Shown piece after piece: positions 62,112 through 64,000 of a stretch of 64,000 bases of DNA. The stretch is taken from assembly GCA_902729315.2 (NCBI GenBank), contig LR746272.1, positions 7,900,827 to 7,964,826 on the forward strand. The letters are read 5' to 3'. The DNA is from Spirodela intermedia. Taxonomy: Eukaryota > Streptophyta > Magnoliopsida > Alismatales > Araceae. The position numbers were made by a program, and so were the translations under genes. The notes beneath the pieces are model-generated. The model was not told the DNA's origin. It saw only the letters and a list, made by a program, of their open reading frames with translations, and searched no databases. Within the stretch, counting starts at the first letter, position 1; every line of letters begins with the position of its first letter.

Positions 62112-62194
62112 TGGGCCGGTCCAAAAAGCCCCACCGATGTATTATTGGGCCATTACTTCCTTATGGCCCATTTAGGTGATCTATTTATTGGGCC
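62112..62194 (+). promoter_or_regulatory. Site II cluster upstream of the PPR region
   Basis: Four TGGGCC/GGCCCA cores lie at 62112, 62146, 62165 and 62189, 120-200 bp before the ATG at 62314. Such clusters are typical of promoters of genes for organelle proteins, which fits the PPR gene downstream. Confidence 0.55.
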
Positions 62195-62313
62195 TTGATT
62201 GTGGACGTGGAAAAAAACCAGCGAGGCGGCAAAAGCCACATCGGATGAGGCGCCAGCTTCCTCACCATCGATCTCGCCGGGGGAGGTAGGGAGCAGGAAG
62301 AGGTTAGAACAGA

Positions 62314-62460
62314 ATGGCGCTTTGCCTCCCGCATGCGCTTGGCCTCCTCCGTTGCTCCACTTCCTCTCCCTCCTCCCTCCGCCCCTCTAGGAAGTTCCCC
62401 GGCGTAGTAAGGTGCTCCTCAGATGGCCAGACAACGCTGCGATCCGTCGATTCCCGCAAG
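62314..62460 (+). CDS. Candidate first exon, transit-peptide-like
   Basis: An ATG opens 49 codons with an Ala/Leu/Ser/Arg-rich, acid-poor start (MALCLPHALGLLRCSTSSPS) that looks like an organelle transit peptide. It ends at a good donor (CGCAAG|GTATAC) in phase 0. It may be the first exon of the PPR gene, with the intron ending at an AG near 63152 (aaag|ctggcg), which would skip the TGA at 63126. It could also be the first exon of a different gene. Confidence 0.45.
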
Positions 62461-63128
62461 GTATACTTCCCTGCAGAACTGAGTCCATGTTGAGTTTCTT
62501 CTGTATGACTGCGCGTGTTTTTAATTGTGGGAATGGGTGTGTTAGTTGTTCTTGGGACGTCGCTGGCTGCGCATGAAGCTGTGACTCTCTGTTTGTGCTG
62601 CAAAAAAGCGGTTCTGTCCTTTGAGATTATTGGCTTGATCTGAATTCCTGGATTACAGAGGGGCTCGAGTCGCATCTGTCTATTCTTGTCTCCTTTTGGA
62701 TGCTGTGGTTGAATTTATGTTTATGCTCAATAGGTTTTTGCTTATTTCCTCCCAAACGGCTTCATTACATGTGCTCTTTGCATTGCAGTTCCGGAATTTT
62801 GGCTCTGTTAGCTGTTCTATTGAGTGACGCTGACAAGCTGATCGTTATTTGGTCCTTGAAGACAAGGAACTGATCTATTTTTCATCATAATTTTTTTTAT
62901 AACGTTACCAGTAGCGGCTGATAGTTTAGGCTCGTACCAATTATTCCTTTCCCTTTTCCCCGCTTTTCATCAGCAGGGATTTTATGAGCTGAAGTATGCA
63001 TTTTAGTGTTATATAACCATAACCTCATTCTTCATTTGCATTATAGGATCTAGTTCACAAGTTTCAATATGAACAGGACGAATGCTGAGGAAATGCACAT
63101 TACGTTAGGTGCAATTCCAAACCCTTGA

Positions 63129-64000
63129 CCGTCTGTTACCAATGAAGTAAAGCTGGCGTATGGTTCAGTTTTATCGTTTCTCCACAAATGCAACACGGTG
63201 AAGGATTTGGAGCCACTGCTTACGCATGTAATTCTCGCTGGGATTTCCAAGAATTCTCATGCAGTGAGCAAACTTTTGAGTCACTGCTCAGCTAGGGGAA
63301 CAAGAAAATTGGATTTTGCGGTACTTTTATTGAAACATGTTGAGGAACCTTCTGCTTTCTGTTGGAATGCAGCCATCAGAGAATATGAACAGAGTCACAG
63401 TTCAAGGAAAGCCGTACAATTATACCAACAGATGTGGCAAAACTTGGTCCGCCCTGACAAATTCACATTTCCTTTTGTACTCAAAGCCTGTGCAAATATT
63501 CGTGCGCTTGAAGAAGGAAAACAAATACATTGCCAGGTTTTGAAGAGTCCTTTTAGGCAAGACACGTATGTGCTGGATTCCTTGCTTCTTATGTATTCAA
63601 AGTGTGGTAAAATTGAAGATGCACGCCTTGCGTTTGATTTATTGCCTCATAAAAGATTGATTTGCTGGAATATGATGATTGACGGGTATGTGAAGCATGG
63701 AGATTTGGACACTGCACGGGAATTATTTGATTATATGCCTCAACGAGATATTTTCTCGTGGAATGTGATGATCGATGGGTATGCAAAGTATGAACAAATT
63801 GGTGCTGCCAGGAATTTGTTTGATGAAATGCCAATCAGAGATATTATCTCGTGGAATTCCATGATCGCTGGTTATGCGAAATGTGGGGATATGGAATCCG
63901 CAAAGGACTTATTTGATCAAATGCCCTTAAAAGATGTGGTTACTTGGGGCATCATGATCAACGGATATTCTAAAAGTGGACATGTTGAGATTGGACACTG
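63129..64000 (+). CDS. Pentatricopeptide repeat (PPR) protein, PLS type, partial (runs off the right edge)
   Basis: An open frame of 290 codons continues past the window. After a leader (SVLSFLHKCNTVKDLEPLLTH) come typical PPR motifs: PDKFTFPFVLKACANIRAL, DSLLLMYSKCGKIEDARLAFD, CWNMMIDGYVKHGDLDTAREL, SWNVMIDGYAKYEQIGAARNL, SWNSMIAGYAKCGDMESAKDL and a last TWGIMINGYSKSG. Mixed P, L and S motif lengths indicate the PLS class, whose C-terminal E/E+/DYW domains would lie outside the window. Such proteins bind single-stranded organelle RNA and often specify C-to-U editing sites. The frame is closed upstream by TGA at 63126-63128. The ATG at 63069 lies in the same frame only 19 codons before that TGA, and no ATG follows it until the QQM of the first repeats. 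So the true 5' end is spliced, or the gene is disrupted. Confidence 0.9.

Overview
The window is nuclear DNA of a flowering plant, most likely a monocot; that placement is an inference from style, not from a marker. Genes carry spliceosomal introns, the large exons (BURP protein, raffinose synthase, receptor kinase) are very GC-rich, introns and intergenic DNA are AT-rich, and long (CT)n/(GA)n tracts are scattered everywhere. I saw no convincing intact transposon, rRNA, tRNA or CRISPR.

Layout from left to right: a ~193-bp tandem repeat (1-690); a small NFD6-like mitochondrial protein gene (minus, 3020-3462, 3' end unresolved); a BURP-domain polygalacturonase-beta-subunit-like cell wall protein (minus, 6081-8162); a 4-kb stretch full of microsatellites and a nested minisatellite; a two-exon OB-fold protein of the At4g28440 type (minus, 12316-16312), head to head with a 14-exon protein farnesyltransferase beta subunit gene (plus, 17519-28614); a gene-poor region with an orphan promoter-like patch and a degenerate repeat; a tryptophan aminotransferase-related auxin biosynthesis gene (minus, 32985-35271); raffinose synthase (minus, 36346-38986), head to head with a 10-exon OCRE/G-patch protein gene (plus, 40025-44538); an LRR receptor kinase of the RGI/SKM2 type (plus, 49102-52479); a neprosin-domain secreted protein (minus, 54248-56904); a repeat-rich spacer; and the 5' part of a PLS-type pentatricopeptide repeat gene running off the right edge.

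Exon structures were worked out by hand from splice signals, reading-phase continuity and family knowledge. All complete models close in phase. The genes do not form a pathway: they cover cell wall, RNA/DNA binding, protein prenylation, auxin and raffinose synthesis, signalling and organelle RNA processing. Two divergent pairs share intergenic promoters (OB-fold/farnesyltransferase and raffinose synthase/OCRE-G-patch).

The most interesting structure is in the second of these promoters. A 268-bp unit containing the promoter and first coding exon of the OCRE/G-patch gene is repeated about four times. Only the last copy keeps the ATG and the splice donor. Other points for a second look are three likely GC-AG introns, a near-perfect 37-bp-arm hairpin at 53.8 kb, an in-frame TGA at the start of the PPR frame, and an orphan telobox/site II promoter-like patch near 30 kb.
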